A program made the position numbers and the translations under genes. Positions 52,478-61,425 of a stretch of 64,000 bases of DNA are shown here, one piece after another (within the stretch, counting starts at the first letter, position 1; each line of letters opens with the position of its first letter). The DNA lies in contig JAEWUD010000044.1 of the NCBI GenBank assembly GCA_023397475.1, forward strand, positions 62,001-126,000. Reading direction: 5' to 3'. The DNA is from Bacillota bacterium. Lineage in GTDB: Bacteria; Bacillota; Clostridia; Saccharofermentanales; Saccharofermentanaceae. A model generated the notes under the pieces. The model had not been told where the DNA came from. It was given only the letters and a program-made list of their open reading frames with translations, and ran no database searches.

Positions 52478-53519
52478 CATACGGATCAGCCTGTTCGGAG
52501 AGTCGCACGGCAACGGAATCGGCGTCGTCATTGACGGACTTCCTTCGGGAGAATTCATCGATCTCGAGCAGGTCACGCGTCATATGCAGCGTCGCATGCC
52601 GGGTGGTAAGGCCTGGGCAACTTCGCGAAAAGAAGCGGACGCATTCGAAATTCTGTCAGGTTTCTACCGCGAGAAGACGACGGGAACGCCGCTTTGCGCG
52701 ATCATTCGCAACACGGATACCCATTCGAAAGACTACGACAAACTCGCGACACTACCCCGCCCGGGGCACGCGGACTTAACCGGATTTGCCCGCTATAACG
52801 GTGCGAACGATCCGCGCGGAGGCGGTCATTTCTCGGGACGCATTATGGCGCCTTTGACCTTCGCCGGCGCGGTCGCCGCCCAGATTCTGGAGCGCCGGGG
52901 AATCCTTGTTCGCGGACATATCTATGAGATCGCAGGCATCTCCGATACGCCCTATGACCCGATGACAATCCCCGAATCGGTTGCCGGCAAAGAATTTCCG
53001 GTACTCTCGGACGAAGCCGGAGACAAGATGCAGGAGGCGATTCTGCAGGCCAAGATGTCCCTCGACTCGGTCGGCGGTATCGTCGAGTGCTTGGCCGCGG
53101 GTTTTCCCGCGGGAATCGGCAGCCCGATATTCGGCGGCATCGAGAGCCGGATGGGCTCGATCCTCCTCGGAATTCCCGCCATGAAGGGCGTCGAGTTCGG
53201 TCGCGGCTTCGGGGTCGCGAGGGCCAACGGATCGACGAACAACGACTCCCCGCGTGTTACGGACAAAGGGATACGGATGCAGAGCAATAACGGCGGCGGC
53301 ATTGACGGCGGCATCTCGAACGGAATGCCGATCCTTGTGCGCTGCGCATTCAAGCCGACACCGTCGATCGCTCGCGAGCAGGATACCATTAACCTCGAGA
53401 CGATGCAGAATGAGAAGCTCTCAATCACCGGGCGTCATGACCCGTGCATCGTTCCGAGAGCGGTGCCGGTTGTCGAGAGCGCATGCGCCATCGCACTATT
53501 GGATCTGATGGAGGAATGA
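52455..53519 (+). CDS. aroC: Chorismate synthase
   Basis: A 354-residue FMN-dependent enzyme that makes chorismate from EPSP. Signature motifs are FGESHGNGIGVVIDGLPSG, RRMPGGKAWATSRKEAD, RPGHADLTGFARYN, RGGGHFSGRIMAPLTFAGAV, and NNGGGIDGGISNGMPI. The ATG at 52455 has GGAGG 9 bases upstream and overlaps aroA by 23 bp. The length is in the family range (350-390). The gene overlaps the fused dehydroquinase region by ATGA. Confidence 0.97.
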   Translation: MSSMWGSNIRISLFGESHGNGIGVVIDGLPSGEFIDLEQVTRHMQRRMPGGKAWATSRKEADAFEILSGFYREKTTGTPLCAIIRNTDTHSKDYDKLATLPRPGHADLTGFARYNGANDPRGGGHFSGRIMAPLTFAGAVAAQILERRGILVRGHIYEIAGISDTPYDPMTIPESVAGKEFPVLSDEAGDKMQEAILQAKMSLDSVGGIVECLAAGFPAGIGSPIFGGIESRMGSILLGIPAMKGVEFGRGFGVARANGSTNNDSPRVTDKGIRMQSNNGGGIDGGISNGMPILVRCAFKPTPSIAREQDTINLETMQNEKLSITGRHDPCIVPRAVPVVESACAIALLDLMEE

Positions 53520-53521
53520 GT

Positions 53522-55156
53522 ATGACCAAGAAGACCAACGTTCCCAAGATTCTTCTCATCAACGGTCCGAATCTCAACATGCTCGGCAAGCGCAGCAAAG
53601 AACACTACGGCAGCTTCACGCTGGCGCAGGTCCAGAGTGCTTTCTCCACCAAAGCCGCCGCCCTTGGCGTAGAGCCGGTTTTCTTTCAGTCCAACGGAGA
53701 AGGAGAAATCGTGACGGCGATCCACGAGGCGATGCAATACGCCGCCGGTATCGTCATCAACGCCGGCGCCTATACCCACTACAGCTACGCGATATTCGAC
53801 GCACTCCTGCTGTGCGGACTCCCCGTCATGGAAGTGCATATCTCCAACGTCCATAAACGCGAACCCTTCCGCAGCATATCGGTCATCCAGCCTGCGTGCG
53901 TCGGGCAGATCTACGGACTCGGCCTCGAGAGCTATCTCGTCGGGTTGGAGAAACTGGTTCGCGAGCATATACTCGTGAAGGACCGGAAGGAGACAGCACC
54001 GCAAGCCGACGCCGCAACCAAGGAACATCTGTCCGAACTTCGCGCGAAAATCAGCGAAGTTGACACCGAGCTGATGAAGATATTCAACCGCCGAATGGAT
54101 CTGGCGGAAGCCATCGCCATCTCGAAAATGAATACACGAACAAACGTCTACGATGCCCGTCGTGAGGCGGAGGTCTCGGACCTGGCCAAGCAACAGGCCG
54201 GGGAAGAGATGGCATCGCGAGTCGAAGCCTTGATGAAGACGATGATGCGCATTTCGCGCGAAAAACAATACGACCTTCTCATGCGCGGCGATACGAACTG
54301 GAGAATCGGGCGGGAGCTTGCAGCGGCAGGCACATCGTTGGATTTTGTCCGAAAGGTCGCGTACGGCGGGACGATCGGTTCCTATTCCGAACAGGCGGCG
54401 ACAAAGCTTTTCCCGGAGGCCGAGAAGTCGGCGACGTTCTCCTTTGCCGAAGCTTGCGATCGCGTGCTCTCGGGCGCGGCGGATGTCGCTGTCCTGCCCG
54501 TCGAGAATACGACCGCCGGATCGGTGGACACCGTTTACGAGCTGCTGCAGAAGAAGAGTCTCTATATCGTTCGAGCGACCTCGATCGAAGTCCGCCACAA
54601 ACTCGCGGTACTTCCCGGGACGCGACTCACCGATATCCGGCGTGTCGCAAGCCACGCGCAGGGATTGTCGCAATGCTCCGAGATGATCTATAAGAGCGGT
54701 TGGGAGCCGGTCACGGTGGAAAACACCGCATTTGCCGCCGAACAGGTCGCCACGGGAAAAGATCCGCAGCTCGCTGCGATCTCCTCCGAAGAGGCGGCGC
54801 TGCGCAACGGGCTCGAGATCCTTCCGATCGAGATCCGCAACGAGTCGCAGAATCATACGCGCTTTGTCGCTGTGACCCGAGAGCCTGTCATCACACCGGA
54901 CGCCGATCGAATCAGCACCTTGATGCACCTGCCGCACCGGAGCGGTGCCTTGGTCTCGGCCCTGGAAGTGTTTGCCGACCGAGGCCTCAATCTGTCGTCG
55001 ATCCTCTCGCGTCCGATACCCGACACGCCCGGCGAATACGCTTTCTTCCTCGACTTCATCTGCCCCGCGATGGGGCAGCAGGCATTGTTATCGCTCTATC
55101 AACTGTCGATGGAGATGCCGTATGTGAAGGTCCTCGGCTGGTATCAAGAAGAATAA
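53522..55156 (+). CDS. aroQ-pheA: Type II dehydroquinase-chorismate mutase-prephenate dehydratase fusion
   Basis: A 544-residue chain with four modules. Residues 1-150: type II 3-dehydroquinate dehydratase (ILLINGPNLNMLGKRSKEHYG-type start, NAGAYTHYSYAIFDAL, EVHISNVHKREPFR). Residues 170-260: AroQ-class chorismate mutase (LRAKISEVD, NRRMDLAEAIAISK, VYDARREAEV, keeping the catalytic Arg, Lys and D..RRE positions). Residues 278-460: prephenate dehydratase (VAYGGTIGSYSEQAA, PVENTTAGSV, NHTRF). The last 80 residues: ACT domain (HRSGALVSALEVFADRGLNL), the usual phenylalanine sensor. GGAGG ends 7 bases before this ATG; the ATG at 53516 is too close. There is no internal start signal that would clearly separate the modules. 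Confidence 0.93.
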   Translation: MTKKTNVPKILLINGPNLNMLGKRSKEHYGSFTLAQVQSAFSTKAAALGVEPVFFQSNGEGEIVTAIHEAMQYAAGIVINAGAYTHYSYAIFDALLLCGLPVMEVHISNVHKREPFRSISVIQPACVGQIYGLGLESYLVGLEKLVREHILVKDRKETAPQADAATKEHLSELRAKISEVDTELMKIFNRRMDLAEAIAISKMNTRTNVYDARREAEVSDLAKQQAGEEMASRVEALMKTMMRISREKQYDLLMRGDTNWRIGRELAAAGTSLDFVRKVAYGGTIGSYSEQAATKLFPEAEKSATFSFAEACDRVLSGAADVAVLPVENTTAGSVDTVYELLQKKSLYIVRATSIEVRHKLAVLPGTRLTDIRRVASHAQGLSQCSEMIYKSGWEPVTVENTAFAAEQVATGKDPQLAAISSEEAALRNGLEILPIEIRNESQNHTRFVAVTREPVITPDADRISTLMHLPHRSGALVSALEVFADRGLNLSSILSRPIPDTPGEYAFFLDFICPAMGQQALLSLYQLSMEMPYVKVLGWYQEE

Positions 55157-55459
55157 ATGCGAGCCACCCCTGAAAGATTAACTTTTTAAGATAATGCGTA
55201 ATCGGTGATCGACCACGTCCTCCTCCGCAGTGCGAAGTACGAGGACTAGGGAGCGAGACATATATGAGCCATCCCTTTAAGACAAGTTTAAGTTTTGCGC
55301 AAGACTCCGGTGAGGTGTGTGCGTCATACTGAGCGAGGAAGATCAGCCGGCGGCAGACATACCCTCTCTGCCGATGCCTTGTTCCCCGACGATGCGCATG
55401 CGACCAAACGGCCCTCCCCCCGACGCATGACCGGCTTCATTCCATTACATCCTATAAAT
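55157..55459. other. Non-coding gap after the aromatic operon
   Basis: About 300 bases without a convincing gene. GAGCCACCCCTGAAAGA (55161) and GAGCCATCCCTTTAAGA (55266) begin imperfect direct repeats of about 35 bp. GTCCTC..GAGGAC around 55219-55247 could form a weak hairpin. The transcript of the operon probably runs through this to the terminator at 55460. Confidence 0.5.
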
Positions 55460-55497
55460 TCGACGACGTGCCCTTTGTGGCGCTCGTCGAGTTTTTA
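55460..55497 (+). terminator. Terminator of the aromatic operon
   Basis: TCGACGA-C-GTGCC / GGCGC-TCGTCGA make a 12-bp stem with one bulge and a CTTTGT loop, followed by GTTTTTATATT. It lies about 300 bp after the fused aroQ-pheA gene. Confidence 0.78.
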
Positions 55498-55568
55498 TAT
55501 TATAATATCGTAAGTATATTTTAGCCGTTAGGATGGCAATTTTGCCGCAAGGTTATGAAGGAGCGCAT

Positions 55569-56627
55569 ATGTCACAAAACGTTTCAAACCCCTATCCTTA
55601 TTCGCAGCAACCCCGCGTGATAAAGAAGATGCCCGGCTGGGGAATTGCCCTGATCATTGTATCTCTCGTTCTGTTTTTTATCGGCGCGCCGATCGCATTT
55701 CTATTCGGAAGCCTATTCGGCTCTGTCTCCGCGATGTCTTCGTCGGCTTCGACATCTCAGATGCCGACGGCGGTCTCCGCGGGAGCGGACGGATACGTCG
55801 CCGTTCTTCATATCGAGGGAACAATCTCGAGTGCATCCGGTTCCGGCGGAATGTTTGCCGAAGGTTTGAGTTATGATCAGGAGTATCTTCTGAATACAGT
55901 ATCCATGTTGACGGATTCGAATAATAATCGAGGAATCCTCCTCTTCATCGATTCTCCCGGAGGAGAAGTGTACGCGACAGATGAGCTGTACCTTGCCTTG
56001 ATGGATTACAAGGAGGAGACCGGTCGACCGATTTATGCGTATTGCGCCAGCATGGCAGCTTCCGGAGGCTATTATCTCGCTTGTGCAGCGGATGAGATTT
56101 ATATCAACCGCAACGGGATGACGGGTTCGATCGGTGTCACCGCCGGCACGATGATTGACATCTCCGGCTTCCTTGAAGAGCAGGGCATCGAGACGACATC
56201 AATTTATGTCGGGAAGAATAAGACGATGGGAAGCTACTTCGAAGAATTTACCGATGAGCAGAAAGAGATCTATATCAGCGTTCTCGAAGAGACCTACGAT
56301 CAATTTGTCGGAATTGTTGCAAAGAGCCGCGGCATGTCTGTCGATGAGGTGACGGTTCTCGCCGACGGCCGGATCTATTCTCCCAAACAGGCACTCGCAA
56401 GTGATCTTGTCGACGACATTCTGACCTATGAAGAGGCGCAGGTGGCGGTTCGCGAGTCGATGGGTCTTTCTGACAAAGCTAGTTTTGTTGATTTTGAATC
56501 ACTTTCGGATGTCGGATTATCGTCTCTCTTTGGTGCGATTGCTTCGCTAAACCGCACAGATCTTGATTCGTATCTCTCTCATCTGGATATTCCGGTGGAA
56601 GGTCCCGCTTATTATTATCCCGGTTGA
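55569..56627 (+). CDS. sppA: Signal peptide peptidase SppA (S49 family)
   Basis: A 352-residue membrane protease that degrades leftover signal peptides. A single N-terminal anchor (IALIIVSLVLFFIGAPIAFL, about residues 28-48) is followed by the protease: LLFIDSPGGEVYATDELYLA, the Ser-containing YCASMAASGGYYLACAADEI, TGSIGV, and the region YVGKNKTMGSYFEEFTDEQK with the likely catalytic Lys. The size matches the short Gram-positive SppA. GAAGGAG lies 6 bases before the ATG at 55569; an in-frame ATG at 55533 lacks one. A small CCCGG..CCGGG hairpin spans its stop codon. Two CPBP proteases follow. Confidence 0.93.
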   Translation: MSQNVSNPYPYSQQPRVIKKMPGWGIALIIVSLVLFFIGAPIAFLFGSLFGSVSAMSSSASTSQMPTAVSAGADGYVAVLHIEGTISSASGSGGMFAEGLSYDQEYLLNTVSMLTDSNNNRGILLFIDSPGGEVYATDELYLALMDYKEETGRPIYAYCASMAASGGYYLACAADEIYINRNGMTGSIGVTAGTMIDISGFLEEQGIETTSIYVGKNKTMGSYFEEFTDEQKEIYISVLEETYDQFVGIVAKSRGMSVDEVTVLADGRIYSPKQALASDLVDDILTYEEAQVAVRESMGLSDKASFVDFESLSDVGLSSLFGAIASLNRTDLDSYLSHLDIPVEGPAYYYPG

Positions 56628-56711
56628 TCCGGGTGTTCTTGTTGTTATCACGGCTGATCTGACACATGTATAATGGCTTTTATCTGACTTGAATATTCTT
56701 GGAGGAATACC

Positions 56712-57752
56712 ATGACGGACCCAAGCAGCATTGCGGCCTTGCCCGCACAATCGCCCGAAACGAAGAAGAATCGCACCATATTTGGGTTCATTCCGAATAA
56801 GCCAATGAAGCTTCCACTTCTGCTTCTCATCCAGATCCTTCTTCCCGTCGGCATTTCGATGATTTTTCAGGGTATTGCCAGTATGGTCGCCACGATGATT
56901 GTTGTGTTCGGAAATCCGGACCTTGCCCAAGGCATTGCCATGGAGAGTATGGGCGGCGCGCAGGGGATCTCCTCGGAAAATCTCGCATCGATAATGATGA
57001 AAAGTCCCGCGATGTATATTCTGATGGCGATAGCCTATGTTGCGATGATAGGGGTTTATCTGCTGATCGTAAACATCGTGGAGGAGAAGAATGCCGGTTC
57101 GATCGGACTGAGATTCTCTTCGAGAGCGGATCGCAAGAAGGCGGTACTCAGCTATCTGCGCGGTCTCGGCATCGGTGCCGCAATGATGACGGCCGTCTTC
57201 GGATTGCTCATTGTCACGGGGAATGCTTCGATCGTCGATATCGGCATTGCGCCGGAACAGACTGTCGTATTCATTTCCATGCTCGTCATGTGGATTCCGC
57301 AGGGTGCCACGGAAGAGATCATGACACGCGGATATATGATGTCCCGCATTTCGCCCCGCCTCGGACGCGCGGGAGCGGTTGCCGTGTCGTCGGCGCTTTT
57401 CGCGGCAATGCACATGGGCAATAACGGAGTTAATGTCATCGCGATCATTAATCTTGTGGCCGTTGCGGTGTTTTTCGCGCTGCTGACGCTCCTTACGGAA
57501 GAACTGTGGACGGTTTGCGCCCTCCATACGATCTGGAATCTTACACAAGGAAATATTTTCGGGTTCTGGGTCAGCGGGAACGCGCCGGCGGCGAGTATTC
57601 TGTCGACATCTTCCACAGCCGGATCCCAAGAGATCATCACCGGCGGTGCTTTCGGGCCGGAGGGCGGACTGGTTGTCACCCTTGTCACAGGTCTTGCGAT
57701 TGCCATAGTATCCATATTGTTGCTGCGAAGGAGGAATTCATATGCAGGATAA
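56712..57752 (+). CDS. CPBP-family intramembrane protease
   Basis: A 346-residue membrane protein with about eight helices. CPBP motifs are GATEEIMTRGYMMSRI (the EE-x-x-x-R site), FAAMHMGNNGVNVIAIIN (F-x-x-x-H) and ALHTIWNLTQGN. The N-terminal 35 residues are polar and cytoplasmic. Helices carry several long Met-rich stretches (LASIMMKSPAMYILMAIAYV). GGAGG lies 8 bases before the ATG. It overlaps the next CPBP gene by 11 bp, so they are made together. CPBP proteins act in prenyl-protein processing, bacteriocin self-immunity or signalling; which applies is unknown. Confidence 0.92.
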   Translation: MTDPSSIAALPAQSPETKKNRTIFGFIPNKPMKLPLLLLIQILLPVGISMIFQGIASMVATMIVVFGNPDLAQGIAMESMGGAQGISSENLASIMMKSPAMYILMAIAYVAMIGVYLLIVNIVEEKNAGSIGLRFSSRADRKKAVLSYLRGLGIGAAMMTAVFGLLIVTGNASIVDIGIAPEQTVVFISMLVMWIPQGATEEIMTRGYMMSRISPRLGRAGAVAVSSALFAAMHMGNNGVNVIAIINLVAVAVFFALLTLLTEELWTVCALHTIWNLTQGNIFGFWVSGNAPAASILSTSSTAGSQEIITGGAFGPEGGLVVTLVTGLAIAIVSILLLRRRNSYAG

Positions 57753-58716
57753 CGTTTATACTTCGAATTCGAACCTAGGTAATACGGTCCCGCCGAATCC
57801 GGTCGGGGCGAACGTGCCACGTAAGCCGGAGAAGAGTCTTGGGTTAAAGATCTGGGGATCTCTATATCCGGTATTGATTTTTGTCGGAATGCAGGTCGTC
57901 GTGGGTGTTGTGTATGCGATCATTCTGATCTTCAGCATTGTCTTTCAAGGGATGGCAAGCGGAACCACCGATCCAATGAGTATGATGCAGGAAGAGATTA
58001 TGCAACGTATACTTAATGGCTCGCTTCTGGTGACGTTGATCGTCGACATTGTCCTGATACCATTGTATTATTTCCTGTTCCGTCTCGACCGAAAAAAAGC
58101 GCCGCAGACGAAGATCTCATCAATTCGGCCGCTGGATTATCTTCTGGTCACGGTTCTCGCGATTGCGTCCAACTTCTTGATCAGCGCGGTAATCCTCGGA
58201 TTCAACCTCTATTCTCTTTTCCCGGACTATGCGAATCTTGGTGACATTATCGGAAACTCCCCGATGTGGCTTCGGTTCCTCACCGTCGGCCTCGCGGCCC
58301 CGATCGTGGAAGAACTTCTTTTGCGAGGGCTTGTTCTGGATCGTATGCGTCGATATATGCCGGTAATTCCAGCGATTTTGATTCAGGCGGTTATCTTTGG
58401 CGTGATTCATATGAACATCCTGCAAGGAGCCTATGCCGCATTACTGGGTGCGATCCTCGGAATCATTTATGTGCGGTATAACTCGATTGTACCTTGTATT
58501 GTCTTCCATATTGTGCTGAACAGCCTGTCGGTTCTGATGCCCGAGAGTTTCGGAGCAGATTGGAATCCATTGGTTTACGGGTTGATCTCGCTTGCGATCG
58601 TCGCCGGAGGAATGTTCCTGATGAAGGCCCGCAAGGTAAATGTAATACATCACCTGGGGGAGAATCCGGTTCCGGAGACCGTAACGGCAGACGAGCGGTT
58701 TGACGCGAGTCTGTAA
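57742..58716 (+). CDS. CPBP-family intramembrane protease
   Basis: A 324-residue paralogue of the preceding protein with about eight helices. The catalytic motifs are VEELLLRGLVLDRMRRYM, VIFGVIHMNILQGAYA and CIVFHIVLNSL. Its start has AAGGAGGAATTC before the ATG, and it overlaps the upstream CPBP gene by 11 bp. The tail of about 30 residues is polar. Sequence identity between the two looks low outside the motifs, so they are old paralogues or independently recruited. A clear terminator follows. Confidence 0.92.
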   Translation: MQDNVYTSNSNLGNTVPPNPVGANVPRKPEKSLGLKIWGSLYPVLIFVGMQVVVGVVYAIILIFSIVFQGMASGTTDPMSMMQEEIMQRILNGSLLVTLIVDIVLIPLYYFLFRLDRKKAPQTKISSIRPLDYLLVTVLAIASNFLISAVILGFNLYSLFPDYANLGDIIGNSPMWLRFLTVGLAAPIVEELLLRGLVLDRMRRYMPVIPAILIQAVIFGVIHMNILQGAYAALLGAILGIIYVRYNSIVPCIVFHIVLNSLSVLMPESFGADWNPLVYGLISLAIVAGGMFLMKARKVNVIHHLGENPVPETVTADERFDASL

Positions 58717-58785
58717 GAGAGACAGCGGAAGGCTTACGTCGATGATACTCTTGATCGGCAACATTATTTCGACTCGCAACAACAA

Positions 58786-58825
58786 AATCCCGTCCGACAT
58801 TCCTGTCGGGCGGGATTCTCGTTTG
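58786..58825. terminator. Bidirectional terminator between convergent genes
   Basis: AATCCCGTCCGACA / TGTCGGGCGGGATT with loop TTCC and one G-T pair, flanked by an outer CAACAA..TTGTTG pair and a T-rich tail (CTCGTTTGTTG). It closes the CPBP unit and the minus-strand nucleotidyltransferase gene. Confidence 0.85.
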
Positions 58826-58855
58826 TTGCGTTGGTGAGATATGGAGAAAGTAAGC

Positions 58856-59629
58856 TTACACCCCAAGTTCTTTGCGCGTGGCCCAGAGTTCCGGGAAATG
58901 CTCGCATACGTCTTGATAATTCTCCGGAGTTCCGATGTCGATGCAGGTGCCGTCCGCAAGGTAGGCATAGACGTCGGATCTCTTGTAGAGCCAGGAAGGG
59001 AAGTTGCCCGGTGCGTCGGGTGTGTTGCCTTCGGCCAGATAGACGTTGAGGAGAGGCAGTGTCTCGCGCAGGTAGAAATAGGTCGCGTAAATCGCTGTCT
59101 CTGATTCCGGTTCTTGGGGCTTCTCGGCCATGCGAAGGACGCGTCCGTCCGGAGCGAGCGTCGCGACGGCGAGCTTCTTGAGCTGTTCTCTGTCGGGTAC
59201 GTGTATGGCAACAAGGAGATCTCGGCGTATCTTCATGAAATAATCATGCATATCGCGCAACCGGTAGGTGAATAGGTTATCGCCCGCGATGATGACGACA
59301 TCGTCGTCGATCCCGAGTGTCTCGATCGCGAATTTGATATCGCCGAGAGCGCCGAGCTTGTTGGAATCGTCCGTTGTCATGTCGTCGAGAACGGTGACGG
59401 GAACCGTGGAGTTCACGGTTCGCTGTTCAGCTGCCCACGTTTCGAAGTGTGTTGCGAATCTGTGATTTGTGATCAGCACGATGCCTCGAAGGTCGGGCAA
59501 TGTATGAAGCTCATCTACGATGTAATCGAGCATCGGCCGGCCGGCAACGGGAAGGAGAGGCTTCGGTGTATTGATGGTGAGGGGATAAAGCCTTGTGGCA
59601 TAGCCGGCCGCGAGAAGAATTGCGATCAT
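58856..59629 (-). CDS. Sugar-phosphate nucleotidyltransferase
   Basis: A 257-residue enzyme of the NTP_transferase family. The start IAILLAAGYATRLYPLTINT with the signature G-x-x-T/A-R-L-x-P-L-T and the following PKPLLPVAGRPMLDYI define the nucleotide site; IIAGDNLF gives the metal-binding Asp, and AEKPQEPES and DIGTPENYQDV are typical of glucose-1-phosphate thymidylyl- or uridylyltransferase relatives. The chain ends without a left-handed helix domain. CGGAGG lies 6 bases before the ATG at 59629; in-frame starts upstream have no site. The sugar cannot be named. It might feed donors to the GT2 enzyme at 26-27 kb; that is a guess. Confidence 0.9.
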   Translation of the reverse strand: MIAILLAAGYATRLYPLTINTPKPLLPVAGRPMLDYIVDELHTLPDLRGIVLITNHRFATHFETWAAEQRTVNSTVPVTVLDDMTTDDSNKLGALGDIKFAIETLGIDDDVVIIAGDNLFTYRLRDMHDYFMKIRRDLLVAIHVPDREQLKKLAVATLAPDGRVLRMAEKPQEPESETAIYATYFYLRETLPLLNVYLAEGNTPDAPGNFPSWLYKRSDVYAYLADGTCIDIGTPENYQDVCEHFPELWATRKELGV

Positions 59630-59860
59630 AAGAACCTCCGATCCGGCAAGCCGCGCCGTTGCGACGCCGGATGTATACATAAGATTTGGGAGCGCCCGAC
59701 TTGAGGGACACACCGAGATTATTGTAGCAGATTCTCAAGCAAATTTCACATTTTTCGGAGAATTCGACATTTGAGCGTAATTTGTAGCGTTACATCTCGA
59801 AAAGGGATGAAATTTGAGGCTTCGTGGGTTGTTATTCGTCGCGCGTGTCGACAGTTGACG

Positions 59861-59869
59861 TGATATAAT
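59861..59869 (+). promoter_or_regulatory. Extended -10 promoter of the glmU operon
   Basis: TGATATAAT is an exact TGnTATAAT extended -10 element. No good -35 box is 17 bases upstream, as is common for extended -10 promoters. It lies 112 bases before the glmU start. Confidence 0.6.
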
Positions 59870-59980
59870 AAATCCAAAATAGCGGCGGAAGATCCAGTAA
59901 TTAAGGATTTCCCGACGTATTTTCGTGCCGATGACTCATGTCGGCGCGGCACGATTCCCATCAAAAAGGAGATTCAACAT

Positions 59981-61393
59981 ATGGATGTTTGCGCCGTTGT
60001 CATGGCTGCCGGAGAAGGCAAAAGAATGCATTCCAAGCACTCGAAGGTTGTACAAAAGGCGGCGGGCAAACCGTTGGTCTGCTGGGTTGCCGACGCGTTG
60101 CGGGAGGCGGGAGCCAAGGAACAGGTGTACATCGTCGGTTTTCGCCAGGAGGAAGTTCGTTCCGCCCTCGGTGAGGACGTAGCTTTTGTTCTTCAGGAGA
60201 AGCAGCTCGGAACCGGCCACGCCGTTATGCAGGCAGCGCCTTTTCTCGAGGGACGTAACGGATGCACGATCGTTCTGCCCGGTGACGCTCCGATGATTAC
60301 GGCGGAGACGCTGAAGGCGGCAGTCGAGATGTTTTCGAATGACGCGTATGGCGCCGTTGTCGTCACTGCGGAGGCCCCGGATCCCAAGGGATATGGGCGT
60401 CTTGTTCGTGACGCCTCCGGCCACGTCGTACGCATCGTCGAGGATCGTGACGCCACCGAAGAGGAGAGGAAGATCCGCGAGATCAACTCCTCGATCTATT
60501 GCTTCAAAACACCGCTTCTTCTGTCGGCTCTCGGTCGCATTGATGCTCGTAACGCACAGAAGGAATATTATCTGACGGACACGATTGAGATTCTGATCCG
60601 CGACGGTCATAAGGTCGGCGCTTACATCGCACCATTTGATGAGATCCGCGGCGTCAATGACCGCGTGGAGCTGCAGGAAGCCGGTAAGATTCTGAACCAG
60701 CGCGTTTGCCGCCGGCACATGGAGGCCGGGGTTCAGATTATCGATTCGGAGTCGACCTGGATTGAACCGACGGTCATCATCGGTGCCGACACCATCCTTC
60801 ATCCGGATACGGTACTTTCCGGAACCACGGTGATTGGGGAGGACTGTGTGATCGGACCGCAGACACGTCTCGAGAATGCCGTCATCGGCAACGCCACCGA
60901 GGTCAGAAGTTCTGTCGCGACGGATTGCCAAATCGGCAATCATTGCGTGATCGGACCGTTCAGTCATATTCGCCCGGAAGCGCTTCTGGAAGACTATGTG
61001 ACGATCGGCGCTTATGTCGAGATCAAGAATTCGACTATCGGCGATTACACCCGTGCGCGACACCTGACCTATGTCGGCGATTCGCAGGTAGGCAAGAACG
61101 TGAACTTCGGTTGCGGAACGGTTACCTGTAACTATGACGGTCTCGATAAATCCGCCTGTATCATCGAGGATAACGTATTTATCGGAGGCAACTCGAACCT
61201 GATCTCTCCGTTGACGCTCAAAGAGAACGCCTATGTCGCCGCGGGATCGACGATCACAGAGGATGTGCCGGAATTGAGTCTTGCGATCGCGCGCAGCCGC
61301 CAGGTTGTCAAGGAGGGCTGGGTCATACGCAAGAACCGCGTTCGCAACGATCATATTGCCCAGAATGAGCGCGATACGGATTCGCGAAAATAA
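59981..61393 (+). CDS. glmU: Bifunctional GlmU (UDP-GlcNAc synthesis)
   Basis: A 470-residue enzyme making UDP-N-acetylglucosamine for the cell wall. The N-terminal uridyltransferase starts CAVVMAAGEGKRMHSKHSKV; the usual LAAGxGTRMKSxxPK is altered (KRM for TRM, H for P), but the fold residues such as LPGDAPMI and GYGRLVRD remain. From about residue 255 the chain is a left-handed beta helix with hexapeptide repeats and the acetyltransferase site RPEALLEDYVTIGAYVEIKN, NFGCGTVTCNYDG. AAAGGAGAT lies upstream of the ATG. It is followed at 32 bp by pth and then mfd, a common Firmicute order, here without prs between. Confidence 0.96.
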   Translation: MDVCAVVMAAGEGKRMHSKHSKVVQKAAGKPLVCWVADALREAGAKEQVYIVGFRQEEVRSALGEDVAFVLQEKQLGTGHAVMQAAPFLEGRNGCTIVLPGDAPMITAETLKAAVEMFSNDAYGAVVVTAEAPDPKGYGRLVRDASGHVVRIVEDRDATEEERKIREINSSIYCFKTPLLLSALGRIDARNAQKEYYLTDTIEILIRDGHKVGAYIAPFDEIRGVNDRVELQEAGKILNQRVCRRHMEAGVQIIDSESTWIEPTVIIGADTILHPDTVLSGTTVIGEDCVIGPQTRLENAVIGNATEVRSSVATDCQIGNHCVIGPFSHIRPEALLEDYVTIGAYVEIKNSTIGDYTRARHLTYVGDSQVGKNVNFGCGTVTCNYDGLDKSACIIEDNVFIGGNSNLISPLTLKENAYVAAGSTITEDVPELSLAIARSRQVVKEGWVIRKNRVRNDHIAQNERDTDSRK

Positions 61394-61425
61394 CCAAACC
61401 GGGAAGTGAAAGGAACAACGACACG

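Noticed and set aside
55295..55513. A 72-codon frame after the aromatic operon
   Set aside because: It has no ribosome site or family resemblance and runs through the operon's terminator.
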